Source of the DNA: Gallionella sp.
GTDB taxonomy: Bacteria; Pseudomonadota; Gammaproteobacteria; Burkholderiales; Gallionellaceae
Reading direction: 5' to 3'
Length of the DNA: 64,000 bases
Assembly: GCA_028689145.1 (NCBI GenBank)
Contig: JAQTWT010000007.1
Span: 62,001-126,000, forward strand
A program made the position numbers and the translations under genes. Positions 47,500-57,307 of the stretch are shown in pieces. The notes beneath the pieces are model-generated. The model searched no databases. It was not told the DNA's origin and worked only from the letters and a program-made list of their open reading frames with translations. Each line of letters starts with the position of its first letter. Positions within the stretch are counted from its first letter, which is position 1.

Positions 47500-47859
47500 A
47501 TGAAATTTGGAATCGTAGTCAACGAGGGGCCGTACCAGCATCAGGCCAGTGACTCGGCCTATCTGTTTGCCAAGGCGGCCATCGAGAAGGGGCATGAAGT
47601 ATGGCGCGTGTTCTTCTACCACGATGGTGTGCATAACGCGTCAAAGCTCACCGAGCCACCTCAGGACGATCGCCACATCGTCAACCGCTGGACCAAGCTG
47701 GCCGAGGAGCACAAGGTCGATCTGGTGGTGTGTGTGGCCGCCGCATTGCGCCGGGGTATCAAGGAAGAAAATCTGGCACAGGGTTTTCGCATCTCGGGGC
47801 TGGGGCAACTGGTTGAAGCCGGTACCAAATGTGACCGTTTGGTCACCTTCGGCGATTGA
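47500..47859 (+). CDS. dsrE: DsrE sulfurtransferase subunit
   Basis: GIVVNEGPYQHQASDSAYLFAKAAIEKGHEVWRVFFYHDGVHNA; catalytic-type VCVAAALRRG. Confidence 0.95.
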   Translation: MKFGIVVNEGPYQHQASDSAYLFAKAAIEKGHEVWRVFFYHDGVHNASKLTEPPQDDRHIVNRWTKLAEEHKVDLVVCVAAALRRGIKEENLAQGFRISGLGQLVEAGTKCDRLVTFGD

Positions 47860-47870
47860 GGAGAAATGGA

Positions 47871-48242
47871 ATGAGTGATGCAGTGGTAAAAAAATTCATG
47901 TTCGTTAACCGCAAGGCGCCATACGGCACGATCTACGCGCTGGAGTCGCTGGAAGTGGTGTTGATCACTGCTGCGTTCGATCAGGATGTGTCACTGGTGT
48001 TCATGGATGACGGTGTATACCAGTTGAAGAAGGGGCAACAAACCAAGGGGATTGAGACCAAGAATTTCTCGCCTGCTTACCGTGCTCTCGAAGGCTATGA
48101 TATTGAGAAGCTATATGTCGATAAAGAGTCGCTGGCAGTGCGCGGATTGACCGAGGATGATCTGTTGGTGGATGTTGCCGTGCTCAGCCGCGCCGAGATG
48201 GGGGCGCTGATGGACGAGCAGGACGTGGTCTTGAGCTTTTAA
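47871..48242 (+). CDS. dsrF: DsrF
   Basis: KFMFVNRKAPYGTIYALESLEVVLITAAFDQDVSLVFMDDGVYQLKKGQ. Confidence 0.95.
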   Translation: MSDAVVKKFMFVNRKAPYGTIYALESLEVVLITAAFDQDVSLVFMDDGVYQLKKGQQTKGIETKNFSPAYRALEGYDIEKLYVDKESLAVRGLTEDDLLVDVAVLSRAEMGALMDEQDVVLSF

Positions 48243-48362
48243 TGTGAAACTCGCGCAGCGATTCGTTTGCCCTTTCTCCCGCTTGCGGGGGAAAGTTGGA
48301 TAGGGGGAAACGGGCTGGCGGGTTTAATTATCAGGGGTGGCAACTTGCCATGCCCGTTAGGG
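48241..48362. repeat. R1 repeat between dsrF and dsrH
   Basis: gtgaaactcgcgcagcgattcgtttgcc...aacgggctggcgggtttaattatcaggggtggcaacttgccatgcccgtta. Confidence 0.85.
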
Positions 48363-48370
48363 GGAAGCCG

Positions 48371-48667
48371 ATGTTGCATATCATTAATAAATCGCCGTTG
48401 ACCGGCACCACGCTGGATAGCTGTCTGAATACCGCCGCCGGCGGGGATATTCTGCTGATCGAAGACGCGGTGTATGCCGCTACCTCCGGAAATGTATTCG
48501 AGGAAAAGCTGCGTGCAGCGATGGGGCGTTTCAGGATCAGTGTGTTGCGCCCGGATCTGGAAGCGCGCGGACTGGCCGATAAAATTGTCGACGGGGTATC
48601 CCAGGTCGATTACGCCGGTTTCGTCGATCTGGCAGCAAATAACAAAACCTGCCAATCTTGGCTGTAA
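48371..48667 (+). CDS. dsrH: DsrH
   Basis: MLHIINKSPLTGTTLDSCLNTAAGGDILLIEDAVYAAT. Confidence 0.93.
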   Translation: MLHIINKSPLTGTTLDSCLNTAAGGDILLIEDAVYAATSGNVFEEKLRAAMGRFRISVLRPDLEARGLADKIVDGVSQVDYAGFVDLAANNKTCQSWL

Positions 48668-48775
48668 AGCAAATTTGCCTTTCTCGTTCGCTTCCTCGCC
48701 CGCTTGAGGGAGAGGATTGAGGAGAGGGTAGAGAGATTCAGTAATTAGTTGGCAATACCTAAAAGGAGAAATAGC

Positions 48776-49111
48776 ATGGCAAATATCGAAGTCGGCGGCA
48801 AAAGCTACGAGACGGACGAAGAAGGTTATCTGGTCGACCTTTCGGACTGGAACACGGATGTCGCGAATTTCATCGCGCAGACCGAGAGCATCAACATGAC
48901 CGAGCAGCACTGGGAGGTCATCAACTTTTTGCGCGAGTATTTCGAGGAATACCAGATCGCTCCGGCGGTGCGCGTGCTGACCAAGGCCATTGGCAAGAAA
49001 CTCGGTGCGGACAAGGGCAACAGCGAATACCTGTACGGCCTGTTTCCTTATGGTCCGGGCAAGCAGGCATGCAAGATTGCCGGACTGCCTAAGCCAACCG
49101 GTTGCGTTTGA
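48776..49111 (+). CDS. dsrC: DsrC with both conserved C-terminal cysteines
   Basis: EQHWEVINFLREYFEEYQIAPAVRVLTKAIGKKLG...KQACKIAGLPKPTGCV. Confidence 0.97.
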   Translation: MANIEVGGKSYETDEEGYLVDLSDWNTDVANFIAQTESINMTEQHWEVINFLREYFEEYQIAPAVRVLTKAIGKKLGADKGNSEYLYGLFPYGPGKQACKIAGLPKPTGCV

Positions 49112-49135
49112 TCCGTTGACGATTAGGGCGTTACG

Positions 49136-49861
49136 ATGAATGCGCTGTTTGCTGTTCTTTTTTATCTTGCGACCCTGCTGTTTGTCGTCGGGTTGCTGCA
49201 GCGCATCCGCACCTACGCCGTCACACCTGCCCCGCTAAAGATACCTACCACGCCTGCACCGACCACTAGCGGCGGCGTGGTATTACGCATGGCGCGCGAG
49301 GTGGTGTTCTTCGAGAGCCTGTTCAAAGCGAACCTGTGGATATGGAGCATGGGCTGGCTGTTTCATGCCAGCATGGCACTGGTGCTGGTGCGTCACCTGC
49401 GTTATTTCACCGAGCCGGTCTGGGGTTGGGTGGTGTTCCTCCAGCCGTTCGGCATTTATGCCGGCATCGCCATGCTGTTCGGCCTGTGCGGGCTGTGGGC
49501 GCGCCGTCTGTTCGTCGAGCGCATCCGCTATATTTCCACGCCGTCCGATCACCTGATGTTGTTGTTGCTCATCGGCATTGCCGTCTCCGGCCTGTTGATG
49601 CAGTTCGCCGCGCATACCGATGTAGTCGCGGTCAAAAGTTTTTTTCTGGGCTGGATGCAATTCAGCATTCAGCCATTGCCTGCCGATACCTTGCTGGTGT
49701 TGCATCTGGCAGCGGTTGCCGCACTCCTGGCGATATTCCCCTTCAGTAAATTGTTGCATGCGCCGGGAGTATTTTTTTCGCCGAGCCGCAACCAGACCGA
49801 CAACCCGCGCGAGAAACGTCACCTGAGTGCTTGGGCCGCCAAGCTGGAATCGGAGAAATAG
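49136..49861 (+). CDS. dsrM: DsrM membrane subunit
   Basis: Multi-TM NarI-like, operon position. Confidence 0.92.
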   Translation: MNALFAVLFYLATLLFVVGLLQRIRTYAVTPAPLKIPTTPAPTTSGGVVLRMAREVVFFESLFKANLWIWSMGWLFHASMALVLVRHLRYFTEPVWGWVVFLQPFGIYAGIAMLFGLCGLWARRLFVERIRYISTPSDHLMLLLLIGIAVSGLLMQFAAHTDVVAVKSFFLGWMQFSIQPLPADTLLVLHLAAVAALLAIFPFSKLLHAPGVFFSPSRNQTDNPREKRHLSAWAAKLESEK

Positions 49862-49862
49862 C

Positions 49863-51392
49863 GTGGCAGATATTACCGCTCCGGCCTACCGCATCATTCC
49901 GATCATTCCCGTGTTGAAGCCGGGCGCGATGGAAGGGAAGGGGCCGTTCGTCGCCAGCGACAAAATCAACGAGGCGATCGGCTTCCCCGGCCAACTGGTG
50001 GATGACTGGCATGACCGCGCCATTGCCAAAATGGCTGAACTGCTGTCGAAGTACCGCTCGCTCAAGGTGTATATGGATGCCTGCGTGCATTGCGGTGCCT
50101 GCTCCGATAAATGCCATTATTTCATCGGCACGCAAGACCCTAAGAATATGCCGGTGGCGCGCCAAGACTTGATGCGCAGCGTGTACCGCCGCTATTTCAC
50201 CCTGCCGGGTAAATTGTTCCCCAAACTGGTCGGCGCGCGCGACCTGACGCGCGAAGTGCTGGACGAGTGGTACAACTATTTCAACCAGTGTTCCGAATGC
50301 CGCCGCTGCTCGGTGTTCTGCCCCTACGGTATCGACACCGCCGAAGTCACTATGGCGGCGCGCGAGATCCTCGATTCGGTCGGCTACGGGCAGAAGTATT
50401 CCAACGAGATTATCGGCAAGGTGCACAAGATCGGCAACAACCTCGGTCTGCCCGCACCGGCGCTGCTGGATACCCTGGAAGGGCTGGAAGAGGATGTCAA
50501 GGAGGATACCGGCATCGACGTGCGCTTCCCGATCGACGTGAAGGGCGCGGAAGTGCTGCTGATCACGCCGTCCGCCGACTTCTTTGCCGAACCGCATATC
50601 GACAGCCTGATCGGTTACGCCAAGGTGTTCCATGCCAGCGGCACCAGTTGGACGCTGTCGTCGATGGCTTCCGAGGCCGGAAATTTCGGCATGTTCATCG
50701 GTAATTACGACCAGTTGCGCAAGATTGCGCTGCGCATCCGCGAGGCGGCGCTGGAACTAGGCGTGAAGCGCATCGTGGTCGGTGAGTGCGGCCATGCCTG
50801 GCGCGTGGCCTACAGTTTCTGGAATACCCTGAGCGGGGTGGGCGAAGGCGCTGACGAGACCGACCGTTTCGCGATGATGCTGCAGAAACAGCTCGACCAT
50901 CGCTACCGGCAACCGACGCATATCTGCGAATTCACCTGGGATCTGATTGAACGCAACGCGCTGACGTTCGACAAGTCGGCCAACGACAAGCACATTATCA
51001 CTTTCCACGATTCGTGCAACGTGGCGCGCGGTTCGCGCATGGGCGATCTGCCCGGCGGACAGTTCGAGATACCGCGCAACATCATCAGGGCGGTTGCCAA
51101 CAACTTCGTCGAGATGGCACCGAACACCACCCGCGAGCAGACCTTCTGCTGCGGCGGCGGCGGCGGCCTGCTGACCGACGATCTGCTCGATCTGCGCGTC
51201 AAGGGAGCGCTGCCGCGCATGGAGGTGTTGCAGAACGCGGTGGACGAACACGGTGTCAATTTCATGGCGACCATCTGCGCGATCTGCAAGGCACAATTTA
51301 CCAAGGTCATGCCCATCTACGGATTCGACCGCAAGATGGTGGGCGGCGTGCATCAACTGGTCAGCAACGCGATCCAGCTGAGTGCGAAATAA
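49863..51392 (+). CDS. dsrK: DsrK HdrD-like FeS protein
   Basis: CVHCGACSDKCHYF, CSECRRCSVFCPYG, CCG-type CCGGGGG; GTG start. Confidence 0.94.
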   Translation: MADITAPAYRIIPIIPVLKPGAMEGKGPFVASDKINEAIGFPGQLVDDWHDRAIAKMAELLSKYRSLKVYMDACVHCGACSDKCHYFIGTQDPKNMPVARQDLMRSVYRRYFTLPGKLFPKLVGARDLTREVLDEWYNYFNQCSECRRCSVFCPYGIDTAEVTMAAREILDSVGYGQKYSNEIIGKVHKIGNNLGLPAPALLDTLEGLEEDVKEDTGIDVRFPIDVKGAEVLLITPSADFFAEPHIDSLIGYAKVFHASGTSWTLSSMASEAGNFGMFIGNYDQLRKIALRIREAALELGVKRIVVGECGHAWRVAYSFWNTLSGVGEGADETDRFAMMLQKQLDHRYRQPTHICEFTWDLIERNALTFDKSANDKHIITFHDSCNVARGSRMGDLPGGQFEIPRNIIRAVANNFVEMAPNTTREQTFCCGGGGGLLTDDLLDLRVKGALPRMEVLQNAVDEHGVNFMATICAICKAQFTKVMPIYGFDRKMVGGVHQLVSNAIQLSAK

Positions 51393-51407
51393 CGAGGAGA
51401 AGAAGAG

Positions 51408-53378
51408 ATGTCAGCAACAACCGTAACCCCGCAAAAGATCACCTTCCGCCGTTACAAGGATGGCGACAATAAAGTCCGCCGCCTGAACGAAAAGATTTTT
51501 CAGGCCGGTTACTCCTACAAGTGTCCGACCTACATCCAGTCCACTCCGCCCTGTCAGGGCAGTTGCCCGGCCGGGGAAGACATACGCGGCTATCTGTCCA
51601 TCGTGCGCGGCACCGAGAAGGTGCCGAACGGAGCCGACGGCAAGCCGGTCATGCCATGGCAGGAATACGCTTGGCGCCGCCTGACCGAAGCCAACCCGTT
51701 CCCGTCGGTGATGGGGCGCGTGTGTCCGGCTCCCTGCGAGAGCGGCTGTAACCGCAACGAAGTGGAAGACCACGTCGGTATCAATTCGGTCGAGCACTTC
51801 CTCGGCGAATACGCGATTGCCAACCAGCTCAAATTCAACAAGCCTGCGGTTGCACCGACCGGCAAGAAAGTCGCCATCCTCGGCGGCGGGCCGGCGGGCC
51901 TGTCCTGCGCCTACCAGTTGACGCTGAAGGGGCATGAAGTCACGGTGTTTGACGAGCACGAGTTTCTCGGCGGCATGATGCGCTACGGCATTCCCGGTTT
52001 CCGTACCCCGCGCGACGTGCTGGATGCGGAGATCCAGCGCATCCTCGACCTCGGGGTGAAGACCCGCATGAAGACCCGCGTCGGCACCGATATCACGATG
52101 GAACAGATTCGCAAGGAGTTCGATGCGGTTTTCCTCGGCATGGGTGCGCAGGCCGGCCGTGCATTGCCGATTGCTGACAGCTCCGCGCCGAACGTAGTAA
52201 CCGCGACCGCGTTCCTGAAAGCATTCAACGACGGGCGTTTGCAGCATGTAGGCAAACGCGTGGTGGTGGTCGGAGGCGGTGATACCTCGATTGACGTGGC
52301 GACCGTGGCGCGCCGTCTGGGCCACATCAAACATGCCAAGCCGACCGATGCCGAACACGCCATCGCCGGACGCATGGCGCAGGATGTCGCCGATATTTCC
52401 GCCAAGCAAGGCGCGGAAGTGACGCTAACTTCGGTATTCAATATCGATAAGATGCAAGCCAGCAAGCATGAGATCGAACAGGCACTGGCCGAAGGTATTC
52501 ACATTCAAGGCAGTCTGGCACCGGTCGGTATCGTGCGCGACGCGAACGGACGCGCCACGGCGCTGCGTGTCATCAAGTGCGAAGCCAAGATGAATGGCCC
52601 CAAGCTGGAAATCAACAACATCGAGGGCAGCGAGCATGACCTCGAAGCCGACCTGATCGTTTCGGCGATCGGTCAGGCGGTGGATTTCACCGGGCTGGAA
52701 CAATTCAACAATGGCAAGGGAGCGGTATCCACCGACCGCAACTATGTGGTGAACGGGCAGCAAGGCGTGTTTGCAGGCGGCGACGTGATCCGTCCGCATC
52801 TGCTGACCACCGCGGTAGGGCACGGTTCCATCGCCGCCGACGGCATCCATAACTATCTGCTCGGACGCGATCTGGAGAAACGTCCCAAGATCGACGCGCA
52901 CCAGTTCGATCTGATGCGCAAGCTGGCGGAGAAGGGCATCGAGATCAAGTCGGCGCACGAGCCGATGCGCGGCACCTGCAACTCCAACGTCGCGGTGCAC
53001 AATTTCGACAACCGCTCCGACCGCTACGTCATCCCGCACGACAAGCTGTTTCTCGGGCATTTTTCCTATGTGCCGCGCAATCACCGCGACATCGTCACTC
53101 TCAGCAAGGAAACCGCGCTGGGTAACTTTGACGAACGTCTGGGTGTGCTCAGCCAGGAGCGGGCTGTCGCCGAGGCCAAGCGCTGCATGAGCTGCGGCAT
53201 GTGCTTCGAGTGCGACAACTGCGTGGTGTATTGCCCGCAGACCGCCGTGTATCGCGTCAAGAAAAATCAGGCGACTACCGGCCGTTATGTGGATACCGAT
53301 TACAACAAGTGCATCGGTTGCCACATCTGCGCGGATGTTTGCCCGACCGGATATATTCAAATGGGGCTGGGTGAGTAA
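51408..53378 (+). CDS. dsrL: DsrL (GltD-like FAD/NAD oxidoreductase)
   Basis: GGGPAGLSCAYQLTLKGHEVTVFDEHEFLGGMM; C-terminal ferredoxin domain CMSCGMCFECDNCVVYCP. Confidence 0.95.
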   Translation: MSATTVTPQKITFRRYKDGDNKVRRLNEKIFQAGYSYKCPTYIQSTPPCQGSCPAGEDIRGYLSIVRGTEKVPNGADGKPVMPWQEYAWRRLTEANPFPSVMGRVCPAPCESGCNRNEVEDHVGINSVEHFLGEYAIANQLKFNKPAVAPTGKKVAILGGGPAGLSCAYQLTLKGHEVTVFDEHEFLGGMMRYGIPGFRTPRDVLDAEIQRILDLGVKTRMKTRVGTDITMEQIRKEFDAVFLGMGAQAGRALPIADSSAPNVVTATAFLKAFNDGRLQHVGKRVVVVGGGDTSIDVATVARRLGHIKHAKPTDAEHAIAGRMAQDVADISAKQGAEVTLTSVFNIDKMQASKHEIEQALAEGIHIQGSLAPVGIVRDANGRATALRVIKCEAKMNGPKLEINNIEGSEHDLEADLIVSAIGQAVDFTGLEQFNNGKGAVSTDRNYVVNGQQGVFAGGDVIRPHLLTTAVGHGSIAADGIHNYLLGRDLEKRPKIDAHQFDLMRKLAEKGIEIKSAHEPMRGTCNSNVAVHNFDNRSDRYVIPHDKLFLGHFSYVPRNHRDIVTLSKETALGNFDERLGVLSQERAVAEAKRCMSCGMCFECDNCVVYCPQTAVYRVKKNQATTGRYVDTDYNKCIGCHICADVCPTGYIQMGLGE

Positions 53379-53747
53379 ATGAAGCTGTTGGCATCCCTGC
53401 TGCTTTGCCTGTGCATTCCCGCCGTCTGGGCTGCCGGGGCGGATATGCCCAAGATCGACATCGGCAAGGGCGGGCAATGCGTGAAAGATCCGCAGTGGAT
53501 GCGCAAGAACCATATGCGCCTGCTCAAGCATCAGCGCGACGAGACGGTGCGTAACGGCGTGCGCGATGAAAAGTCCAGTCTGAAGAACTGCATCGAATGC
53601 CATGCCAGCATAAAGGACGACAGCGTGATCGCGCGCGACGATAGCTTCTGTGTCGCGTGCCATCGTTACGAGGCGGTCAAGGTTGATTGCTTCGAGTGCC
53701 ATTCCGGCGAGCGCAAGAGCGCCTGGTTGCAGAGGAACGCGAAATGA
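53379..53747 (+). CDS. dsrJ: DsrJ triheme cytochrome c
   Basis: Signal peptide plus CIECH, CVACH, CFECH. Confidence 0.94.
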   Translation: MKLLASLLLCLCIPAVWAAGADMPKIDIGKGGQCVKDPQWMRKNHMRLLKHQRDETVRNGVRDEKSSLKNCIECHASIKDDSVIARDDSFCVACHRYEAVKVDCFECHSGERKSAWLQRNAK

Positions 53748-54490
53748 GCGACTGCAAAATAAATCCCACAGAAATCAATATGGTCGACCTCAAGCGCAGA
53801 AGCTTTCTGAAGACTTCGCTCGGTGTCGTGGCGGTCGCGATTGCGCCGGGCATGCTGCTGTTCGACGTGGCGCACGGCAAATCCGAACCGGCCAGTGGCA
53901 AGGTGCGCTGGGGGATGTTGATCGACACGAATCAGTGCAAGGACGGCTGTAACGACTGTGTGGGCGCATGCAACAAGGAAAACGGCTTGTCCGACAAGAC
54001 CGGGGCTACTGACCCGCAATGGATACGCAAGATCGAACTCAAGGACAGCAGCAGCGGGCGCGCATTGTCGCTGCCGATGATGTGCCAGCATTGCGAGCAT
54101 CCGCCCTGCGTGGATGTCTGCCCGACTACCGCCTCGTTTAAACGCGCCGACGGCATCGTGCTGGTGGACAAGCATCGCTGCATCGGTTGCCGCTACTGCA
54201 TGATGGCCTGCCCGTACAAGGCGCGCTCCTTTGTGCATGAGCCATTGCACGATCAGAATCCGGATGTGCCGCGCGGCAAGGGAACGGTTGAGAGCTGCAC
54301 GCTGTGCGTGCATCGTGTCGATCAGGGGCAGCGCCCGGCCTGTGCCGAAGCCTGTCCGAATAAGGCTATCCTGTTCGGCGACCTGAACGATGCGAACAGC
54401 GAGATCGCCATGAAGATACGCAGCGTGGCTTCCGCGCAGGTACGCGCTGATCTGCAACTGAATCCCGGCATCCGCTATCAGGGACTGTGA
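53744..54490 (+). CDS. dsrO: DsrO periplasmic FeS protein
   Basis: Tat-like KRRSFLKTSLG and four 4Fe-4S motifs. Confidence 0.94.
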   Translation: MSDCKINPTEINMVDLKRRSFLKTSLGVVAVAIAPGMLLFDVAHGKSEPASGKVRWGMLIDTNQCKDGCNDCVGACNKENGLSDKTGATDPQWIRKIELKDSSSGRALSLPMMCQHCEHPPCVDVCPTTASFKRADGIVLVDKHRCIGCRYCMMACPYKARSFVHEPLHDQNPDVPRGKGTVESCTLCVHRVDQGQRPACAEACPNKAILFGDLNDANSEIAMKIRSVASAQVRADLQLNPGIRYQGL

Positions 54491-54492
54491 TC

Positions 54493-55674
54493 ATGCCTAC
54501 ACTCGCCTCATTGCACTTCAAGAACCGCCTGTACTGGGTGTTGCTCTCCGCTGGCATGCTGGTCGCACTGGCAGGTCTTTACGCCGTGCATCTGATGGAG
54601 CATCACGGCCATATAATCACCGGCATGAACAACCAAATCGTGTGGGGTCTGCCGCATGTGTTCGCGATCTTCCTGATCGTCGCCGCATCCGGCGTACTTA
54701 ACGTTGCCTCGATCGGTTCGGTGTTCGGCAAGGCAATCTACAAGGCGCGCGCGCCGCTGGCCAGCTTGCTGTCCATCGCCATGCTGGCAGGCGGCCTGAC
54801 CGTGCTGATGCTCGACCTCGGCCGACCGGATCGCATCATGGTCGCCGCGACCAACTACAACCTCACCTCGGTGTTCGCGTGGAACGTGGTGCTGTATTCC
54901 GGCATGTTCGCGCTGGTGATCGTTTACCTGTGGACGATGATGGAGCGGCGCATGAACCCGTGGAACAAACCGGCCGGGCTGGCGGTGTTCGTCTGGCGCT
55001 TCGTGCTCACCACCGGCACCGGCCTGATCTTCGCTTTCCTGACTGCGCGGCAGGCCTACGGCTCGGCGCTGTTGCCGCCGATGTTCATCGTGCTGTCGTT
55101 CGCCTGGGGGTTGGCAGTGTTCCATCTGGTGCAAACGTCGATCTATATGTGGAACGAGAAGACCATTGATTCGGCGATCCTGCAACGCAAGAAGCATCTG
55201 CTCGGCATATTCGTCATCGGCTCGCTGTACATGGTCGCCACCTATCATTTGACCAACCTGTATTTTGCGCACCAGACCGGCTTCGAGCATTTCATCCTGT
55301 TCGATGGCGGTATCTATCCGGCGCTGTTCTGGTGGGGCTATGTGGTGTTGGGCAACCTGCTGCCGCTGTTGTTGCTCTACCTGCCGGGGATACAACGTGA
55401 TCGCTGGGCAGCATTGGCCTCGCTGCTGATCATTATCGGCGGCTTCGCGTTGCTGTATGTGTTCATCATCGGCGGGCAGGCATATCCGCTCAATATTTTC
55501 CCCGGTTATGAGGTGAGCAGCAGTTTTGCGGACGGACAGATCGCTGCCTACCGTCCCTCGCTGTACGAATTCCTGCTGGGCTTCGGAGGGTTGGCGATTG
55601 CCTTTATCATTACCACCGTCAGCGTGCGCGTGCTGAATTTCATGCCGCAAGACAAACCGTATATCGCAGATTAA
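54493..55674 (+). CDS. dsrP: DsrP NrfD-like membrane protein
   Basis: NrfD-type multi-TM protein after dsrO. Confidence 0.93.
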   Translation: MPTLASLHFKNRLYWVLLSAGMLVALAGLYAVHLMEHHGHIITGMNNQIVWGLPHVFAIFLIVAASGVLNVASIGSVFGKAIYKARAPLASLLSIAMLAGGLTVLMLDLGRPDRIMVAATNYNLTSVFAWNVVLYSGMFALVIVYLWTMMERRMNPWNKPAGLAVFVWRFVLTTGTGLIFAFLTARQAYGSALLPPMFIVLSFAWGLAVFHLVQTSIYMWNEKTIDSAILQRKKHLLGIFVIGSLYMVATYHLTNLYFAHQTGFEHFILFDGGIYPALFWWGYVVLGNLLPLLLLYLPGIQRDRWAALASLLIIIGGFALLYVFIIGGQAYPLNIFPGYEVSSSFADGQIAAYRPSLYEFLLGFGGLAIAFIITTVSVRVLNFMPQDKPYIAD

Positions 55675-55688
55675 TTTGCGGCAAATGC

Positions 55689-55771
55689 GTAGGATGGGTT
55701 GAGCGTAGCGATACCCATCATCATTCATCAATTACGCGGGCGATGGGTATCGCAAGCTCAACCCATCCTAC
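55689..55771. repeat. inverted repeat between dsrP and dsrN
   Basis: gtaggatgggttgagcgtagcgatacccatc / gatgggtatcgcaagctcaacccatcctac. Confidence 0.85.
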
Positions 55772-55792
55772 AAGACTTAACCTAGGGTTTGC

Positions 55793-57307
55793 ATGAATCG
55801 TTTTCTTGTCTCGGCGGCGCACAAATCATCCGGTAAAACCACGGTCAGCATCGGCCTGTGCGCCGCGTTGGCCGCGTGCGGCCATGTCGTGCAGCCGTTC
55901 AAGAAAGGCCCGGACTATATCGACCCGATGTGGCTCAGCTTGGCATCCGGCAACGGGGTCGCCGGGCGCGCCTGCCGTAACCTTGATCTGTACCTGATGG
56001 AAAACGACGATATCGTCGCCACCTTCGCGCGTCACAGTGCCGAAGTAAATCTGGTGGAAGGCAACAAGGGTTTGTATGACGGCCTCGCGCTGGACGGCAG
56101 CAACAGCAACGCCGCGCTGGCGAAGTTGCTCGACCTGCCGGTGATGCTGGTGATCGATGCGCGCGGCATGACGCGCGGCATCGCGCCGCTGATCCTCGGC
56201 TATCAGGCATTCGACCGCGACATCAACATCGCCGGGGTGATCCTCAACAACCTCGGCGGTTCGCGGCACGAATCCAAGTTGCGTGCAGTCATCGAACATT
56301 ACACCGACGTGCCGGTGATCGGCGCGATCCACCACGACGAGCGGCTCAGCATCGTCGAGCGCCATCTCGGGCTAATGCCCAGCAATGAGTCGCATGTCGC
56401 CACGGCGAAGATAAAACAAATCGGCACGGCTATCGCGGAGCAGGTTGATCTGGATAAATTGCTCGCGCTGTCGCAAAAAGAACCGCTGAATATTCCGCAC
56501 AAGGCTGAGGTCAGCCCGCTGCGTTGCGGCGGAAAGGTGCGCATCGGCATTGCGCGCGACCGCGCCTTCGGTTTCTATTATGCCGATGACCTCGATGCGC
56601 TGGAAGCGGCGGGAGCGGAGCTGGTGCCGTTCGATGCGTTGCGCGACACGCAGCTGCCGCAAGTGGATGGCCTGTATATCGGCGGTGGATTTCCAGAGAC
56701 CTGCGCCGCCGAGCTGGAAGCCAACAGCACGCTGCGTTCAGAGATCAGGCAGGCCATCGAAAACGGTATGCCGGCCTACGCCGAATGCGGCGGGTTGATG
56801 TACCTGTCGCGCGGCATCGATTATCAGGGGCGTGTTTATCAGATGGTCGGCGCGATTCCCGGCGATGTGACGATGCATGACAAGCCGGTAGGGCGCGGTT
56901 ATGTGCATCTCAAGGAAGACGAAGCGCATCCGTGGCCGCGTCCGAAACCTCTGTCAGAGAAATCTCCCTCTCCCCAACCCTCTCCCGCAAGCGGGAGAGG
57001 GAGCGAACGAGAAAAGCAACCTATGATCCTTGAACGAGAAAATCAACCTTTGATTTTTGCGCACGAGTTCCACTATTCCAGTCTGGAGAATCTTCCGCCG
57101 GACTCGCGATTCGCTTACCATGTCGAGCGCGGTTACGGCATCGACGGGAAACAGGACGGACTCATCGTGCATAACCTGCTGGCTTCCTATACCCATCTGC
57201 GCACCATCGGCAGTTGCTACTGGGCCACCCGTTTTGTCGCGTTTATCCGGCGGCAGCGGGAACAACACAATTCGGAACCAATACATTTCAGCGAGCAAAC
57301 ACTATGA
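55793..57307 (+). CDS. dsrN: DsrN (cobyrinate a,c-diamide synthase-like) with in-frame repeat insertion
   Basis: KSSGKTTVSIGLCAAL, KKGPDYIDPMW, HEFHYSS; insert SEKSPSPQPSPASGRGSEREKQPMILEREN. Confidence 0.92.
   Translation: MNRFLVSAAHKSSGKTTVSIGLCAALAACGHVVQPFKKGPDYIDPMWLSLASGNGVAGRACRNLDLYLMENDDIVATFARHSAEVNLVEGNKGLYDGLALDGSNSNAALAKLLDLPVMLVIDARGMTRGIAPLILGYQAFDRDINIAGVILNNLGGSRHESKLRAVIEHYTDVPVIGAIHHDERLSIVERHLGLMPSNESHVATAKIKQIGTAIAEQVDLDKLLALSQKEPLNIPHKAEVSPLRCGGKVRIGIARDRAFGFYYADDLDALEAAGAELVPFDALRDTQLPQVDGLYIGGGFPETCAAELEANSTLRSEIRQAIENGMPAYAECGGLMYLSRGIDYQGRVYQMVGAIPGDVTMHDKPVGRGYVHLKEDEAHPWPRPKPLSEKSPSPQPSPASGRGSEREKQPMILERENQPLIFAHEFHYSSLENLPPDSRFAYHVERGYGIDGKQDGLIVHNLLASYTHLRTIGSCYWATRFVAFIRRQREQHNSEPIHFSEQTL

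Noticed and set aside
52425-55731. Long minus-strand ORFs opposite dsrL-dsrP
   Set aside because: Low-complexity antisense translations; no RBS or domains.
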